From NCBI GenBank assembly GCA_002712305.1, contig PATE01000084.1, positions 56,813-70,210 of the forward strand: a stretch of DNA of 13,398 bases, written 5' to 3'. Below the pieces are notes generated by a model. That model was not told the origin of the DNA. It ran no database searches and was given only the letters and a program-made list of their open reading frames with translations. Source of the stretch: Gemmatimonadota bacterium. GTDB taxonomy: Bacteria > Latescibacterota > UBA2968 > UBA8231. The position numbers were made by a program, and so were the translations under genes. Every line of letters begins with the position of its first letter. The first letter of the stretch is position 1. Positions 1 to 8,153 of the stretch are shown piece by piece.

Positions 1-911
1 TCGATCGCCCCCTCATAGAGCCCTTGCAACCTTGCCGTCATCTCGCCATTTGCACCGGCTGTTTCACGGGCTGCCCCCATACGGCGACCGTCGACCTCGG
101 TGACGGGTGTCAACCCTCCGAAGGTCCCTGTCACGAAGGCTTCATCTGCCCCATACACATCGAAGAGGGAGAAATCCTTCTGGCGACAGGTGATCCCCGC
201 ATCCCGGCAGACGTCGATCACCTTTCCGCGGGTGATCCCATTCATGCAGTATTGCCCCGACGACGTCCACACCTCGTCTCCCCGCACGATGAAGAAATTC
301 GTCGCATTGCAGGTGGCCACGAATCCGTGGATATCGAGCATAAGCGCTTCGTCGGCACCCGCTTCCAACGCCTGCATCAGCGCCTGCACCTCGTGGAGTT
401 TGCTGTGGCAATTCAGACGAGGGTCGAGGTAGTCCGGCGACCCGCGACGAATGGTCGACGTGAACAGCCGCACACCGCGATCGCGACTGGTCGGATCCGC
501 CGTCTTGTGTTCGGCGATGATGACGAGATTCGGACCGCTGATCGTGAGCCGTGGATCCTGACTCGGCGTCTTCTTGATCCCTCTGGTGACCATGACGCGC
601 ACGTGCACACCGTCGGTCATGTCGTTCGCATCCAGCGTCTGTTGAATCCTGGCCGTCAATTCCTGCCGACTCATCCCGACATCCATGCCGATCGTGGCCG
701 CACCCTGCCACAGTCGATCGAGATGTTCGTCGAGGAACACGAGCACACCGTCGTGCAATCTCAATCCCTCCCACACGCCGTCACCGACGAGATACCCACT
801 GTCGAAGACGGAGATCTTCGCATCCTCTCGGTGCTGCAGTTCGCCGTTGATGTAGATCCGCACATCCGCGTTGCGAGGATCGGCGAGAGCGTTGTGTGTT
901 CCGTGTGTCAT
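1..911 (-). CDS. Class IV (BCAT/D-amino acid aminotransferase-like) fold protein, 3' end cut by window edge
   Basis: This is an open frame of 303 codons that runs off the left edge with no stop. Class IV members are usually about 280-310 residues, so only a few C-terminal residues should be missing. The ATG at 909-911 has AGGAGA about 9 nt upstream. Family signatures seen: INGEL near residue 21, FDSGYLVGDGVWEG (36-49), the phosphate-site arginine in DEHLDRL (61-67), GADEALMLD (185-193), NGITRG (224-229) and the phosphate loop TGTFGGLTPV (261-270). Canonical members are PLP enzymes that transaminate branched-chain or D-amino acids, or act as aminodeoxychorismate lyases. Here the usual catalytic Lys aligns to Asn167 (DPRLNCHSKLHE) and the Glu that contacts PLP N1 aligns to Thr200 (FVATCNATNFF). 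Lys171 is the nearest lysine. The fold is secure, but the reaction is not: it may be a distinct subfamily using Lys171, or a non-aminotransferase. It is transcribed divergently from the PHP gene. Confidence 0.88.
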   Translation of the reverse strand, partial: MTHGTHNALADPRNADVRIYINGELQHREDAKISVFDSGYLVGDGVWEGLRLHDGVLVFLDEHLDRLWQGAATIGMDVGMSRQELTARIQQTLDANDMTDGVHVRVMVTRGIKKTPSQDPRLTISGPNLVIIAEHKTADPTSRDRGVRLFTSTIRRGSPDYLDPRLNCHSKLHEVQALMQALEAGADEALMLDIHGFVATCNATNFFIVRGDEVWTSSGQYCMNGITRGKVIDVCRDAGITCRQKDFSLFDVYGADEAFVTGTFGGLTPVTEVDGRRMGAARETAGANGEMTARLQGLYEGAI

Positions 912-1002
912 CGTGTCGTGTTCTCCTGTGGTAAGCTGCCTGACGCTAGGTGACCGTCGCCGTTGTGGCAACCGATGATCTTCGTAGATTGCCTCATCCA
1001 AC

Positions 1003-1008
1003 AAGGAG
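1003..1008 (+). promoter_or_regulatory. Ribosome binding site fixing the PHP gene start
   Basis: AAGGAG lies 5 nt before the ATG at 1014. The frame is open upstream to a TTG at 963, but that codon has no Shine-Dalgarno sequence and would add 17 residues without PHP similarity. The ATG at 1014 is therefore the better start. Confidence 0.75.
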
Positions 1009-1013
1009 ATCCA

Positions 1014-1889
1014 ATGCCCCTTATCAATCCACTCGCTGACGCCGATGGCACATGGATTCGTGGTAGTTTCCACGGCCACTGCGATGAACACTCCGCCTGC
1101 TCATCCGTCCCCCTCGCCGACAGTTTGCGACAGTATGAGGAGGTGGGTGCTGGCTTCGTCACGCTCACCGATCACGACCACATCACCGATCTCGGTCCGG
1201 CGAGGCAGCAATATCCCGAACTCGCCTTCCTTCACGGCTTCGAGTACAGCACGCGGGAAAACGTCGTCTTCTGTGGCGATTTGGTGGACGAACTCTTCCG
1301 ACTGTCCCTCGAAGAAGCGCTGACCAAGGCGGGTGATCTACTCACGATCGTCTGCCACCCGCAGCCCATGGGCGCCGCCCGCGAATACTGGACACGCCCC
1401 AAGCTCGAAGCGCTGGGTACCATGCCCGATGGAATCGAGGTGTACAATGGCCACTACGGTACGCCCACGGGGCGCGCCAATGGTCGACAACCTCTCTACA
1501 ATGACTTCTGGGACGAGCTACTGACGGCGGGACACCACGTGTGGGGATTCGGCAACGACGACTTCCACGACCCGGAGGATTTCTCCAACGCCTGGAATAT
1601 GGTCCACGTGGACGACGTGTCAGCGACGGGCGTCGTCATCGCCGCAAAGAGCGGACGCAGCTACGCGACGACGGGGCTTCTACTCGAGGACCTCATCGTC
1701 GATGGAGATCACGTAGAGGTGCACGTCTCAGCTGACGCCAAGGGCCGCTTCGTCGGCCCGGGTGCTCTGGTTCTGGCCAGCGGCGAGGGCGCTCGGTTCA
1801 GTTATGATGCAGGGGATGAGGCCTACGTGCGCTTCGAGGCCGAGTCAGATGCGGGGCGTGTCTTCCTCCAGCCACTGTGGAAAACCTAG
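1014..1889 (+). CDS. PHP-domain metal-dependent phosphoesterase
   Basis: This protein has 291 residues, no signal peptide and no membrane segment, so it is probably cytoplasmic. PHP domains hold two or three metal ions and hydrolyse phosphoesters; family members include histidinol phosphatase and the nucleoside 3',5'-bisphosphate/RNA phosphatases. Visible metal-ligand motifs are FHGHCDEHS (residues 19-27), TDHDH (52-56), HGFEYS with Glu77, VCHPQ with His115, EVYNGHYG (142-149) and GNDDFHD (180-186), in the family's usual order. The last 65 or so residues look like a small beta domain (VDGDHVEVHVSADAKG through FLQPLWK), often found after the PHP barrel in stand-alone members. The gene starts 102 nt from the divergent aminotransferase gene and ends 4 nt from the convergent oxidoreductase gene. 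The substrate cannot be told from sequence. Confidence 0.88.
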   Translation: MPLINPLADADGTWIRGSFHGHCDEHSACSSVPLADSLRQYEEVGAGFVTLTDHDHITDLGPARQQYPELAFLHGFEYSTRENVVFCGDLVDELFRLSLEEALTKAGDLLTIVCHPQPMGAAREYWTRPKLEALGTMPDGIEVYNGHYGTPTGRANGRQPLYNDFWDELLTAGHHVWGFGNDDFHDPEDFSNAWNMVHVDDVSATGVVIAAKSGRSYATTGLLLEDLIVDGDHVEVHVSADAKGRFVGPGALVLASGEGARFSYDAGDEAYVRFEAESDAGRVFLQPLWKT

Positions 1890-1896
1890 ACGTCTA
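1887..1896. repeat. 10-bp perfect palindrome holding both convergent stop codons
   Basis: TAGACGTCTA reads the same on both strands. Its first three bases are the stop of the plus-strand PHP gene, and its last three are the stop, on the other strand, of the flavoprotein gene. No stem extension and no T-run are visible, so it is unlikely to be a strong intrinsic terminator. Confidence 0.6.
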
Positions 1897-3300
1897 CAGC
1901 ATCCCCTCCTTCTTCAGGATGTCCGCCGCGATCGCATAGGTCGTCCCATGCATGGCGATGACCACGAGTCCGAGCCCCTCCGCCAGATAACCACCGGGGT
2001 AGAGATTCGGAATGTCGATGGATTCGTAGCTGTGGGGGTGTACGCGCGCCTGGTGCACCTGAAACCGGTAGTTGTCATGTTTCTCCACCAATTGCAGAGG
2101 CTGTTCGAATCCCTGAAGCAGCGAGTAGTCGGCGCTGCCGCCGATCTCCTTGAGCACGTGATCCACCTCGATCTGCCGTGTGGTGTCTCCCGATGACAGG
2201 GTAACCACACCCCGCGCCTCTCCATCGACGGCCGCGATCTGCCTGATGGATGTGTCGTAGACCGCCTCCAGTCGCTCGGAACCGCCTTCGAGAATCTCGG
2301 CGATACGGGCATAGTAAGGCAGGCCACCCCGACTCTGGTTGATCAGCCCCCAGTGATTGGCCTGCGATTGCCGCATCACATACGTCACGTGGCGCCCCGC
2401 ATCGTGCAGCTCCGTCGCTGCCCAATCGGCCGAGCGTCCGCCGCCCACGACGACGATACGTTCCCCCGGAAAGTCGACGGGTTTCTCGTAGTACTGGGTG
2501 ACGAAGGGCAGATCTTCGCCGAGCACGTCCAGGTTCCGCAGTTCACAGCGCTGCCCGACGGCATACACCAGATACTTGCACGTGTACTGCCGCACTTCTC
2601 CCGCCAGCTCATCTTCCGACTGCGGAAAGGCCGGTCGGCGCAGCGTCACCGGGTCTTTCTCGCGCCAGTCCGAGACGTCCACGGCGCTCACCAGGAATCC
2701 CGCTTCGTGGGGTTCAATCTTGGTCACGCGCGTCCACTCACGCACTCGATCCGCCACGCCGAAGCGCTCGGGAATTCGATGGTAGTAGTCGAGCAGTCGT
2801 TGCTTGATGATCAGATCATTGACGTCGTAGGACTGGCCGGTCTCTTCCACGTGCTGCGCCAGCGAGTGGAAGGCGAACTCCATCCACTGACCCGGAGACA
2901 GGGTCAGCAGATTCTCCGGCACACTGTTCCACAGGCCGCCCACCGGTTCCTGCGTGAGCAGCAGAAAGTCGATGGGGTCCTGCTGGCGGAACTCGAGGGC
3001 GATCTGGTCGCCACCTGCGTATAGCTGCCGCGGATGATGCAGCACGCGGAACAGATCGACAGGTGGGATGCCGCGAAACAGCATCGACTCCATGTCGAGG
3101 GTGAGCAAGGTCTCCGAGTGCTGGCGGAACATGTCCGCCACCTGCGGATACCGCGCCTGCAACACATTGCTGGCGTGAAAGAAGGGATGCCAGCCACCCA
3201 ATACCGGTGCGAAGGCCAGACCCGCTGGCCCTCCACCCACGACGATAATCGTGCGATGTTCGGGGGTGCTCACGTCAGCAACACGCTCCCCGTGCGTCAT
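1894..3300 (-). CDS. FAD-dependent oxidoreductase, OSGIN-like / flavin monooxygenase-type
   Basis: This is a 468-residue two-dinucleotide-fold flavoprotein. An N-terminal FAD-binding glycine motif, VVGGGPAG, lies at residues 20-27. A second, NAD(P)H-type motif, VVVGGGRSADWA, lies at 283-294. YLVYAVGQ (243-250) matches the strand and ATG-like motif between the domains. The stretch after the first motif (GGWHPFF, MLFRGIPPVDLF, GGLWNSVPENLLTLSPGQWM) resembles, from memory, the OSGIN/FMO-like group more than classical thioredoxin reductases. The C-terminal YPGGYLAEGLG replaces the common GxxxAGD. No CxxC redox pair is present. Such proteins usually oxygenate or oxidise a small nucleophile using NAD(P)H and oxygen. 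No clear Shine-Dalgarno precedes the ATG; a GTG nine codons in has GGGGAG about 12 nt before it and is an alternative start. It is the last gene of the unit, 48 nt after the GGT-family gene. The substrate is unknown. Confidence 0.8.
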   Translation of the reverse strand: MTHGERVADVSTPEHRTIIVVGGGPAGLAFAPVLGGWHPFFHASNVLQARYPQVADMFRQHSETLLTLDMESMLFRGIPPVDLFRVLHHPRQLYAGGDQIALEFRQQDPIDFLLLTQEPVGGLWNSVPENLLTLSPGQWMEFAFHSLAQHVEETGQSYDVNDLIIKQRLLDYYHRIPERFGVADRVREWTRVTKIEPHEAGFLVSAVDVSDWREKDPVTLRRPAFPQSEDELAGEVRQYTCKYLVYAVGQRCELRNLDVLGEDLPFVTQYYEKPVDFPGERIVVVGGGRSADWAATELHDAGRHVTYVMRQSQANHWGLINQSRGGLPYYARIAEILEGGSERLEAVYDTSIRQIAAVDGEARGVVTLSSGDTTRQIEVDHVLKEIGGSADYSLLQGFEQPLQLVEKHDNYRFQVHQARVHPHSYESIDIPNLYPGGYLAEGLGLVVIAMHGTTYAIAADILKKEGML

Positions 3301-3348
3301 CGTTCGCTCGTATCCGCGGCTGATGCGGCTGCCCGTTCATACCTCGAG

Positions 3349-4977
3349 TCATCCGACCTTGTCGGGCGCCGCAGCCCAACAGCTTCCCCCGGCGCTGACC
3401 GTGGCTCCCTCTCCCGACGTTCGATAACTCGCACCGTGGGCGGCACCGGCGATGCGGTCGACGCGCTGCACTCGATGGCCCATCCCTACCAGACCCGCCT
3501 CGATCTGATTCGGTACATCGTATCTCAACTCCAGCGGCTCTCCCGTGGTCACGTGCATGCGCGGCGCCACCGCCGTGTCGCGCAGACTCACGCCCGAATC
3601 GACGAGTCGCGCCACCATCTGGGTCATGACGGCGATAATGCGTCGGCCGCCGGGCAATCCAAGCGCGACATCCTGTTCCGGACGACGTAGCAACAGAGTG
3701 CCTACGTTGTTCAAGGGTCGTTTGCCGGCCCCCACCGAATTCGACAGCCCGGGTCGTGGGTCGAGACGGCACATGCCGTGACCGAGAATCAGCCCCCAGC
3801 CATCGAGGGTAAAACACGAGCCGAAGGCGCCGCCCTGCGTGATCGTCGCCGACACGACATTGCCCTCCGCATCCGACGCCGACACATGACTCGTCTCCTT
3901 GATTCCATCTCCAGTTGGCAGCTGATCGTGGTCGACGCGATCGGGCAACTGGCGCAGGGCTTCTGCGCGTCCGGCGGCGTAGGCCGGGGACAGAAGGCGT
4001 TCGATCGGCACATCTACGTAGTCGGGATCCCCCAAATGACTCAGCCGATCCCGCCAGACGAGTTTGAGGACCTCCGTCATCTGGTGCCACCACCGCGGGT
4101 CGTCGTCGTGCAGCGCCGGCAGATGGTCGAGGATGTTCAGCGCCTGCAGCACCGACAGGGGGCCATTCGGCAAAATACACCCGAACAGTTTGGTGTCGCG
4201 ATACTGCGCCGAGTAGGCCTCCGTCACGCGGGGATGGAAGTTCGCCAGATCGTCGACGGTGAGAATGCCTCCTGCCGCCTGCAGTTGTTCGGCCATGACC
4301 CGGGCAATCTCGCCCTCATACATATCACGCCAACCAGCCTCGGCGATCCGCTTGAGGGTTTTCTCCATATCCGGTCGATGCCAGATGTCGTCAGGCGAGG
4401 GTACGGCGTCGTCCTTGAGCAGATGACGCGCCGTCGCCGGAAAACGACGAATGACGTGCTCGTTGTTGGCAATCGACGCGGCCGTCTGCGCACTATAGGG
4501 AAACCCGTCGGCGAGCAGATCGAGACTCGGCTGCACGAGCTGTGCCCAGGGTAGACGGCCCCAGCGCTCCCACAGCGTGCCGATGCCGGCCATCTGTCCC
4601 GGCACGCCCACGGCCTTCGCGCCAAAGACATTCGCGTCATCCTTCACCGAGCAGTCGTACTCACCCTCGTTGAGACCACCTTCAGGCCGCTTCGGGAGAA
4701 TCTCGTACAGATGTTCGTGCGCTGCTGCCGGCGCGCGCGAGTTGGAGTCGATGGACCACACCTTGCCACTAGCGCCATCACGCACGACAGCCGACATCAT
4801 GTAACCGCCGATGCCGGTCTTATCGGGATAGAGCATGGGCACCGCCATGCACGTCGCCGCCGCTGCATCGAAAGCATTGCCACCCTCGGCGAGAATCCGC
4901 GCCCCTGCGCGTGCTGCCGCTTCCGGCTCGGCCGCGACGGCACCGATGTCACTGTCGATCTGTGTTCCTTCGATCAT
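3349..4977 (-). CDS. Gamma-glutamyltransferase-family Ntn hydrolase with altered substrate pocket
   Basis: The 542 residues match the GGT family in length and motif order: GAVAAEPEAA near the start, GGNAFDAAAA (32-41), PDKTGIGGYM (51-60), AVGVPGQMAG (122-131), the nucleophile region KETSHVSASDAEGNVVS (360-376), GKRPLNN (418-424) and LPGGRR (441-446). Family members cleave themselves before a threonine that becomes the N-terminal nucleophile. Here that is Thr362, giving subunits of about 361 and 181 residues, as in E. coli GGT. The Gly-Gly oxyanion hole (443-444) is kept. Residues that hold the glutamyl group are changed: by hand alignment E. coli Arg114, Asn411, Gln430, Asp433, Ser462 and Ser463 become Asn79, Gly382, Gly401, Arg404, Asn423 and Asn424. 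There is no signal peptide, whereas classical GGT is periplasmic. An amidase or acylase of a non-glutathione substrate is likelier, for example like the family member oxamate amidohydrolase. GGAGG lies 8 nt before the ATG, and the gene starts 14 nt after the protease. Confidence 0.9.
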   Translation of the reverse strand: MIEGTQIDSDIGAVAAEPEAAARAGARILAEGGNAFDAAAATCMAVPMLYPDKTGIGGYMMSAVVRDGASGKVWSIDSNSRAPAAAHEHLYEILPKRPEGGLNEGEYDCSVKDDANVFGAKAVGVPGQMAGIGTLWERWGRLPWAQLVQPSLDLLADGFPYSAQTAASIANNEHVIRRFPATARHLLKDDAVPSPDDIWHRPDMEKTLKRIAEAGWRDMYEGEIARVMAEQLQAAGGILTVDDLANFHPRVTEAYSAQYRDTKLFGCILPNGPLSVLQALNILDHLPALHDDDPRWWHQMTEVLKLVWRDRLSHLGDPDYVDVPIERLLSPAYAAGRAEALRQLPDRVDHDQLPTGDGIKETSHVSASDAEGNVVSATITQGGAFGSCFTLDGWGLILGHGMCRLDPRPGLSNSVGAGKRPLNNVGTLLLRRPEQDVALGLPGGRRIIAVMTQMVARLVDSGVSLRDTAVAPRMHVTTGEPLELRYDVPNQIEAGLVGMGHRVQRVDRIAGAAHGASYRTSGEGATVSAGGSCWAAAPDKVG

Positions 4978-4991
4978 GCGTCGTTCCTCCC

Positions 4992-7900
4992 TTAGCGTAC
5001 CAGGGCCATGCGACGCGTCAGCTGCTCACGCCGTCCATCGGCACTCACCCACTCAAGTCGGTAGAGGTAGACGCCGCTGGCCACAGAGCGGCCGGCCCCG
5101 TCGACGCCGGACCAGTTCGCCAGGTAGCCACCTGCGGCCATCATCTCGTCTGCCAGATCGATGACATGGGCACCGCGAATGTCGAACACCTTCAGCGTCA
5201 CCCGACCAGGTTCGGCGATGTCGAAGGAGATGGACGTCTCCGGATTGAAGGGATTAGGCGAATTCGGTGCCAGCTGCAGCGCCGCGGGCAGGGCGTCGGA
5301 CTCGACCTCTTCGACGGCCGTTGGCGTACTCGTCGGCTGCAGCAGCCACTTGGCCGTCTGCGCCTCAAAGAGGAAATCCTCGGGGTCAGCCGCTGCAGAG
5401 AGACGATCCTCGCTCAGTTGCACGCGAGCGACGTTGATCGTCTCGCCGTCCGGTGACCACTCGAAGGCCAGTTCCGAGTCATCGGCAGAGAACGTCGGAA
5501 AAGCGAAACTGGGGGTCTCCACGATCGGCCCCGCATCACCGGACACGACATCGTAGATCCAGATCTCGTTGCTCTCGAAGTCCTCGTCATAGAAGTCGAA
5601 GACCACGTGTCGGGCCGTCGTATTCGAGAAGGCCGGATTTCCCAGATGCAGCCCCTCGGGCTGCGGTGGAAACAGAGGGATCGTCCGCTCCGTCTGCGGA
5701 TTCAGCAGCCCCACACTCCAGTAGGAGAAGCTATCACCGGTCCCGGTGGGAACCTCGTTGAAGGCATCGTAGATCAACACCTCCGAGTCTTGATCCCAAT
5801 CCATGGCGTCGGCGAACAGGACCACACTTGTCTCGATCCCCTCCTGCGTCGTGGCACCGCGCAGGATGATCTCACGGCTGTTGTCCGGATCGATCAGATC
5901 GAGCATGAAGATCGTCGTGTCCACGAAGACACTCGTCGCTGCCAGCAGCCGACCATCTGGCGACAGGGCGATGGACGACCAGTCCCCCGTGTCGCTGAGA
6001 ATCTCTTCGTCCGTGCCATCCGTGTTGATGATGCGCAGATCGTTGGCGGCATCGACGAAGAGGATGAACGAACCGTCGGCAGCGACATCCACGGCGTTGC
6101 CTGTCTCTGTGAAGACCTGTGTGTTCGTCACGAGGAAGATGTCTTCGTCGGACTGAAAGTCCGAACGCACCAGATACAGACTCGTATCGAAGCCATCGCC
6201 ATTGACGACGACCATCCACTCCTCCCCCTCTTCGGGGGGTCTGCCTGCCGGGGCCTCGTAACGCCCCTCGATACCGATGCCCACCGCTTCGAAGGCGGCC
6301 TCGGCCGCTGCGACCTCCGGCGATCCTTCGCCGAACAGATCGCTCGCCGCTCGATTCACAGCCCAGCGCAGATCCTGGAAATTGGAACGGATGTTGAGAT
6401 ACCCCGCGTCGAGGACCCGGTAGTAGATACGCTCCGTCTTGTCGTGGCCGATCGCATCGGCGATCAGGAAACAGGCGCGATTCGGAATACCACTGTTGAT
6501 GTGCACGCCGCCATTGTCAATGGAGTCGGGCAGGTTGACGAATTCGTCCATGTGGCTCGGCTGCCAGAAGAAATCGTTCGGGCCGCCGCCATTCGACGGC
6601 TGGGCCATGTCGCGCAGCGCCCCCGTCGGAAAAAAGGACGTGCGCGTGATGTCCTCGCCCACGAGCCAGTCATCACGATCGACCATGGCCGCAAAGACAT
6701 CGGCAAAGGATTCGTTCAACGCTCCCGATTGCCCGCGGTATTCGAGATTCACCGTGCGTTCGATGACACCGTGTGTCATCTCGTGGGCGGCCACGTCGAG
6801 GGCGCCCGCCAACGGCTCGAAGACCTCATCTCCGTCGCCGAAGGCCATGAACACGCCATTCCAGTAGGCGTTGTCCATGGGCTGCCCTTCGTCGGTGACG
6901 TGGACGACGGAGATCATCGTGCCACCGTTGCCATCGATGCCGGAGCGTCCATGCGTGTCGAGGAAGTACTGGAAAACAACACCGGCGTTGTGATGGGCAG
7001 ATACCGACACGGGATCGACCCACTGATTGTCGGTGGACACGACGTGAAAGATCTGCTGCGCCGCCGATAGATCCTGGCCTTGTGCATCGAGGGTCAGGAT
7101 CCCACCGCGCGGATCGTTGAGCAGATCCGGCTGGGAATCGCCAAACATCGGCCGCGATGCATCGAGCAGCACGAATTCGTCGCCCAGTTCATACGTCTGC
7201 AGATCCCGCGCCACCCCCAGCACATCCAGCGCCGACGCCGTCGTCGGTCCATCCTCGGCCGTGGCATTGTACCAATCGAGCACGGTGCCATCCGTGGCGT
7301 CGATGAAGTAGCGATAACGGTCGCGCAGATTCGGTCGGATTTCCACGAACCACGTCAATTCGAGTCGCTCGGAGTCGGGCAGATACATGCGCTGCGCCGT
7401 GGGCCCGTCATACCCCAGCAGTTGGCGCGCCGCCGACCCGAGGGGTTTGAGCTCCCCCAGGCGGTGCGTCAGATGATCGGTGGCGGCTTCGATGGCACGC
7501 TGCTTCGGCAGATCCGATGCTGCATCCAGACTCATGTCACTGGGCGAGTAGTGGCCATTGTAGCTGAGCAGTTCGCCCGTGGGCGCCAGATGAAAAACGA
7601 GATCCTCCCCCCACACGGGGATGCCATCGATCTGACGTTGAAAAGAGACATGCGCCTCGCCATTCGCGTCGCGCAGTGTCTGCAGGTGCCCAAGCTCGGA
7701 CTCTGGCTGCTGCAATCGGAAGAACCCCGCATGGTCTGACACCATCGACAGCGCCTGCAGATGCGGCGCGACACCGGCTGCGACTCGTGCCGACCCCGTA
7801 CGTCCATCGCCATCAATCGTACGAGGCGTGCCGGCGTCATCCGCCCACGTCACCGTCCAGCCTGTGGGCTGCCGTCGTCGCGCCACGACCTCTGCCCATG

Positions 7901-8138
7901 TGAGACCGGATGCCGTCTGCAGATCCTGAGAAGATCCGGTGACGGCAGCCGCCTTTCCTGCCGTGGGCACGCGTGCCGGAATCTGGCGACCGATAGCGGA
8001 TAGAGAAGCGGGCGCCGTGACCCGCGGCCCACGCGACAGCTTGCGCTGTGCCTTGGCCGACGGTGTCGCAGTCGTGGTAGCAGTGGCGGGAAGCCCGATC
8101 AGCAAGGCGAAGCCTGTGACGGCAACCTTCAGGAACAT
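4992..8138 (-). CDS. Secreted M4 (thermolysin-type) metallopeptidase with beta-propeller and C-terminal sorting domain
   Basis: This is a 1048-residue exported zinc peptidase, much longer than the 500-600 residues of typical M4 precursors. In order: a signal peptide (about 1-21, hydrophobic core VAVTGFALLIGL); an FTP/PepSY-type propeptide (about 72-290), including FQRQIDGIPVWGEDLVFHL; the M4 catalytic domain (about 300-625); a PD40/TolB-like propeller segment (about 640-910), with repeats such as SSIALSPDGRLLAA; and a PNPFNP/FlgD-like sorting domain (955-1048, ending ASGVYLYRL plus a basic tail). Zinc ligands are His452 and His456 in HEMTH and Glu476 in NESFAD, with thermolysin's 20-residue spacing. 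Glu453 is the general base; DNGGVHINSG (541-550) supplies the Asp226/His231 equivalents. All catalytic residues are present. Such C-terminal domains direct type IX secretion in Bacteroidota relatives. GGAG lies 5 nt before the ATG. The gene follows the lipoprotein gene by 15 nt. Confidence 0.95.
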   Translation of the reverse strand: MFLKVAVTGFALLIGLPATATTTATPSAKAQRKLSRGPRVTAPASLSAIGRQIPARVPTAGKAAAVTGSSQDLQTASGLTWAEVVARRRQPTGWTVTWADDAGTPRTIDGDGRTGSARVAAGVAPHLQALSMVSDHAGFFRLQQPESELGHLQTLRDANGEAHVSFQRQIDGIPVWGEDLVFHLAPTGELLSYNGHYSPSDMSLDAASDLPKQRAIEAATDHLTHRLGELKPLGSAARQLLGYDGPTAQRMYLPDSERLELTWFVEIRPNLRDRYRYFIDATDGTVLDWYNATAEDGPTTASALDVLGVARDLQTYELGDEFVLLDASRPMFGDSQPDLLNDPRGGILTLDAQGQDLSAAQQIFHVVSTDNQWVDPVSVSAHHNAGVVFQYFLDTHGRSGIDGNGGTMISVVHVTDEGQPMDNAYWNGVFMAFGDGDEVFEPLAGALDVAAHEMTHGVIERTVNLEYRGQSGALNESFADVFAAMVDRDDWLVGEDITRTSFFPTGALRDMAQPSNGGGPNDFFWQPSHMDEFVNLPDSIDNGGVHINSGIPNRACFLIADAIGHDKTERIYYRVLDAGYLNIRSNFQDLRWAVNRAASDLFGEGSPEVAAAEAAFEAVGIGIEGRYEAPAGRPPEEGEEWMVVVNGDGFDTSLYLVRSDFQSDEDIFLVTNTQVFTETGNAVDVAADGSFILFVDAANDLRIINTDGTDEEILSDTGDWSSIALSPDGRLLAATSVFVDTTIFMLDLIDPDNSREIILRGATTQEGIETSVVLFADAMDWDQDSEVLIYDAFNEVPTGTGDSFSYWSVGLLNPQTERTIPLFPPQPEGLHLGNPAFSNTTARHVVFDFYDEDFESNEIWIYDVVSGDAGPIVETPSFAFPTFSADDSELAFEWSPDGETINVARVQLSEDRLSAAADPEDFLFEAQTAKWLLQPTSTPTAVEEVESDALPAALQLAPNSPNPFNPETSISFDIAEPGRVTLKVFDIRGAHVIDLADEMMAAGGYLANWSGVDGAGRSVASGVYLYRLEWVSADGRREQLTRRMALVR

Positions 8139-8153
8139 GAGATCTCCAAACCG

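Noticed and set aside
24-953. Plus-strand open frame of 309 codons
   Set aside because: It is antisense to the class IV aminotransferase-fold gene, which has clear family motifs over the whole length and a ribosome binding site.
963-990. TTGTGG/TAGATT as a promoter of the PHP gene
   Set aside because: It matches only 3 of 6 and 4 of 6 consensus bases and is too close to chance to annotate, although a promoter must lie in this gap.
3275-4180. Second minus-strand open frame of 301 codons inside the GGT-family gene
   Set aside because: It is out of frame with the GGT-family protein, Arg-rich and without motifs.
5607-7070. Plus-strand open frame of 487 codons
   Set aside because: It is antisense to the M4 peptidase, whose catalytic motifs are unambiguous. 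The translation shows no domain.
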